A stretch of DNA of 64,000 bases from Archivesica marissinica (Eukaryota > Mollusca > Bivalvia > Venerida > Vesicomyidae): positions 34,242,435 through 34,306,434 of the forward strand of contig CM026400.1 in the NCBI GenBank assembly GCA_014843695.1, written 5' to 3'. Numbering within the stretch: the stretch's first letter is position 1; every line of letters starts with the position of its first letter. The position numbers were made by a program, and so were the translations under genes. Below the pieces are notes generated by a model, which was given only the letters and a program-made list of their open reading frames with translations, was not told the origin of the DNA and searched no databases. This document shows positions 60,901-64,000 of this stretch, one piece after another.

Positions 60901-62185
60901 TGGGTACATACAACACGTGGGTACATACAACACGTGGGTATATACAACACGTGGGTACATACAACACGTGCGTACATACAACACGCGGGTACATAAAACA
61001 CGTGGGTACATAAAACACGCGGGTACATACAACACGTGGGTGGGTACATACAACACGTGGGTACATACAACACGTGGGTACATACAACACGTGGGTATAT
61101 ACAACACGTGGGTACATACAACACGTGGGTACATACAACACGCGGGTACATAAAACACGTGGGTACATATATCACGCGGGTACATACAACACGTGGGTAC
61201 ATACAACACGTGGGTGGGTACATACAACACGTGGGTACATACAACACGTGGGTACATACAACACGTACGCGGGTACATACAACACGTGGGTACATACAAC
61301 ACATGGGTACATACAACACGTGGGTACATACAACACTCGGGTACATACAACACTTGGGTACATACAACACGTGGGTACATACAACACGTGGGTACATACA
61401 ACACGTGGGTACATACAACACGCGGGTACATACAACACGTGGGTACATACAAACGTGGGTACATACAACACGTGGGTATATACAACACGTGGGTACATAC
61501 AACACGTGGGTACATACAACACGTAGGTACATACAACACGTGGGTACATACAACACGCGGGTACATACAACACGTGGGTACATATATCACGTGGGTACAT
61601 ACAACACGTGGGTACATACAACACGTGGGTAAATACAACACGTGGGCGTGGGTACATACAACACGCGGGTACATACAACACGCGGGTAATACAACACGTG
61701 GGTACATACAACACGTGGGTACATACAACACGTGGGTGGGTACATACAACACGTGGGTACATACAACACGCGGGTACATACAACACGTGGGTACATACAA
61801 CACGTGGGTGGGTACATACAACACGTGGGTACATACAACACGTGGGTACATACAACACGTGGGTACATACAACACGTGGGTACATACAACACGTGGGTAC
61901 ATACAACACGCGGGTACATGCAATATGTGGGTACAACACGTGGGTACATACAACACGTGGTACATACAACACGTGTGTACATACAACAAGTGGGTACATA
62001 CAACAAGTGGGTACATACAACACGTGGGTACATACAACACGTGAGTACATACAACACGTGGGTACATACAACACGTGGGTACATACAACACGTGGGTACA
62101 TACAACACGTGGGTACATACAACACGTGGGTACATACAACACGTGGGTACATACAACACGTGGGTACATACAACACGTGGATACA
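51916..62185 (+). repeat. 16-17-bp CACGTG minisatellite, ~10 kb
   Basis: Units are GGGTACATACAACACGT (17 bp) and GGTACATACAACACGT (16 bp), roughly 550 copies outside the gap. Each intact unit has CACGTG, a canonical E-box that is also a self-complementary palindrome with a central CpG. Inserts (GTACGC, extra GGGT) and variants (GTATATAC, ATAAAACACG, ATATATCACG) recur as ordered blocks near 55.0, 58.1, 58.9 and 61.1 kb, showing segmental duplication. All six frames are nearly stop-free, which produces a spurious 3426-codon frame. Confidence 0.97.
53171..54170. other. Assembly gap (1000 N)
   Basis: Exactly 1000 N inside the CACGTG array, so the true array length is unknown. Confidence 0.99.
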
Positions 62186-62283
62186 CTATACATGTATGAT
62201 ACATACTGGTTTACAATAGTCCAACTGTCCGTCCCTATTTTACAAGGGCATTAATTCTCTTTATGTTTGTTATGATTGCTGTG

Positions 62284-62915
62284 AGTGGTGATGGATTGCT
62301 GTGAGTGGTATGATGGATTTATGTAAGTGGTATGATGGATTGCTGTGAGTGGTATGATGGATTTATGTGAGTGGTATGATGGTTTGCTGTGAGTGGTATG
62401 ATGGATTGCTGTGAGTGGTATGATGGTTTGCTGTGAGTGGTGATGGATTTCTGTGAGTGGTATGATGGATTTATGTGAGTGGTATGATGGATTTATGTGA
62501 GTGGTATGATGGATTTATGTGAGTGGTATGATGGATTTATGTGAGTGGTATGATGGATTGCTGTGAGTGGTATGATGGTTTGCTGTGAGTGGTATGATGG
62601 ATTGCTGTGAGTGGTATGATGGATTTCTGTGAGTGGTATGATGGATTTATGTGAGTGGTATGATGGTTTGCTGTGAGTGGTATGATGGATTTCTGTGAGT
62701 GGTATGATGGATTTCTGTGAGTGGTATGATGGATTTCTGTGAGTGGTATGATGGATTTCTGTGAGTGGTATGATGGATTTATGTGAGTGGTATGATGGAT
62801 TTCTGTGAGTGGTATGATGGATTTCTGTGAGTGGTATGATGGATTTCTGTGAGTGATGGTGGATTTCTGTGAGTGGTATGGTGAATTTCTATGAGTGGTA
62901 TGATGGATTGCTGTG
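62284..62915 (+). repeat. 22-bp minisatellite
   Basis: About 29 copies of GGTATGATGGATTTCTGTGA plus GT, with ATTTATG, ATTGCTG and TTTGCTG variants. Confidence 0.93.
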
Positions 62916-63410
62916 TTGCTACGTACATGTTACCTCAAAGCATCGGACGACGTTACGTTGAAACTATGCCAAATTCATGTTCAAAGCAATAGATCATAGT
63001 ATTCTTGTAACGATGTATTTATACCCCCACCAGAAGATTATATTTTCACTCTGGTGTGTCGGTTAGCAGAATTACTGGTGGACATGAATTGTTTTGGGTA
63101 GGTACACCATGGGCCTGTGACCAATCCGTTAACGTTTGATGGTGATCCAGAACTGGAACACAGCTTGCTGGGGGTATGCGCTCTACTGAGTACCCTGTGG
63201 CTTTGTGGGGGTATGCGCTCTACTGAGTACCCTCTAGTTTCACGAGTGAATGATGCGGGTTTAAGTCTAAGAAAACCAATGCATTTAATTTATTGCTAAA
63301 TAATTTGGGGACAGAGTTGTTACGATCGTTGACTTGAAATATGTTGCCCCTCACCGCTGCTAATTCTAATCTAACTGGCGGTCTCGAATTATTGCATGCG
63401 AGGAAGCCCG
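62916..63410. other. Unassigned stretch with a small duplication
   Basis: No gene recognised. GGGGGTATGCGCTCTACTGA occurs twice (about 63171 and 63208), 37 bp apart. Confidence 0.4.
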
Positions 63411-63477
63411 CCCACGCCTGAAATACTGCTCGGAGGGGCACCGGGGTCTTCTTCCGCCAATAATAACTGGACCCCCC
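63411..63477 (+). repeat. Solo unit of the 52-bp/41-bp parent element
   Basis: CTGAAATACTGCTCGGAGGG, GCACCGGGGTCTTCTTCCGC, CAATAATAACTGGA joins in one piece the unit cores of the arrays at 22.8 kb (CTGAAATATTGCTTGG) and 37.7-44.8 kb (TCTTCCTCCACCAATAATAG). Confidence 0.75.
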
Positions 63478-63514
63478 CCCCCGTATAAATTGCTTAAAAT
63501 CAATTGTAAAGATT

Positions 63515-63801
63515 CAAATATGTAGTCCAGTGGTAACACGCTGGACTGGTAATACAGAGATCGCAGATTCGACCTCCAGTCTGACCCTAATAAAATTAAC
63601 AGTTGTTCAGTTGGGACTTTAAACCGAGGTCTCGTGTCGGTGCTGTACACCGTGCACGTAAAAGAACCAGATGAGACTCTGGAATGTGTATCTGTCTGTA
63701 TCATTGCACAATCCTCCAAAAATCTAAAATGACTAATCTCTTCAGGAGGTGTCGCTCATATGGGCAACCGGTTGCGACGATAAATAAACGTAAACACACA
63801 A
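63515..63801 (+). repeat. SINE-C, full length with 9-bp target duplication
   Basis: Head (GTAGTCCAGTGGTAACACGC, GATTCGACCTCC), body (ACCGAGGTCTCGTGTCGGTG) and tail (CGCTCATATGGGCAACCGGT, AAATAAACGTAAACACAC). GTAAAGATT flanks it at 63506-63514 and 63802-63810. Confidence 0.88.
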
Positions 63802-64000
63802 GTAAAGATTGTTTGTTGTTTTAAGAATCACATTGAACAAATCCAATTAATAAATCTTGGTGACACGATTTGATGGTTTTACCTGGTGGTTTTATATCCA
63901 TATTAATTTTAATTCAAGCAAGTTTAGCACAAACTGTCACTCAACGCTTGTGTTTCAAGAGTAATTGAAATAGCTGCCATATAAAGTACAAAGCAAGTCC

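Noticed and set aside
51913..62193. A 3426-codon open frame and several of 700-2000 codons on both strands
   Set aside because: They lie wholly in the 16-17-bp array, run through a 1000-N gap, and every frame is open because the unit has no stop in any phase. There is no domain, signal or splice support.

Overview
This is animal nuclear DNA, probably from a mollusc or another lophotrochozoan. The evidence is spliced genes with GT-AG introns, several tRNA-derived SINE families, small DNA transposons with inverted repeats, DIRS-like retroelement remains and very heavy minisatellite content. I estimate that 55-60% of the known bases are tandem arrays with units of about 16-66 bp. No prokaryotic features are present. 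The group-level guess rests on repeat style and gene structure, not on a search.

Three conserved genes were assembled by eye from exons whose phases all agree. (1) Minus strand, 20773 down to 13984: the 5' half (five exons, 203 codons) of a GPR107/GPR108-type seven-transmembrane Golgi protein; the membrane-domain exons are not visible. (2) Plus strand, 23172 to 33767: a complete five-exon NFKBIL1 (368 aa) with ankyrin-like N-terminus and a C-terminal HPD motif. (3) Minus strand, 46373 down to 36711: a complete three-exon carbohydrate (Gal/GalNAc/GlcNAc 6-O type) sulfotransferase (429 aa), a type II membrane protein with both PAPS-binding motifs. I see no functional link between the three.

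Layout. 1-3.7 kb is mostly unassigned, with SINE pieces and a 48-bp array. 3.7-5.0 kb is a broken, apparently scrambled DIRS-like retroelement. 5.2-13.3 kb holds a 30-bp and a 33-bp minisatellite separated by a 1000-N gap. 13.4-20.8 kb is the GPR107-like gene with mobile elements in its introns, including a hAT-like insertion with a clean 8-bp target duplication. 21-22.3 kb is a ~63-bp array. 23.2-33.8 kb is NFKBIL1, with a 2.3-kb CATCC/CACGTG array in intron 1. 33.9-35.3 kb is a 63-bp array grown from a SINE tail. 36.7-46.4 kb is the sulfotransferase, with a 7-kb array in its second intron. 46.7-51.8 kb has further arrays and SINEs. 51.9-62.2 kb is a ~10-kb array of 16-17-bp units, each carrying CACGTG, with a second 1000-N gap. 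62.3-62.9 kb is a 22-bp array, and a full-length SINE lies near the right edge.

The most unusual theme is that tandem duplications copy splice junctions in all three genes: seven 3' splice sites plus start codons in the sulfotransferase, a duplicated 3' splice site with one dead copy in NFKBIL1, and an array of 5' splice-site copies in the GPR107-like gene. A second theme is minisatellites that grow out of dispersed mobile elements.
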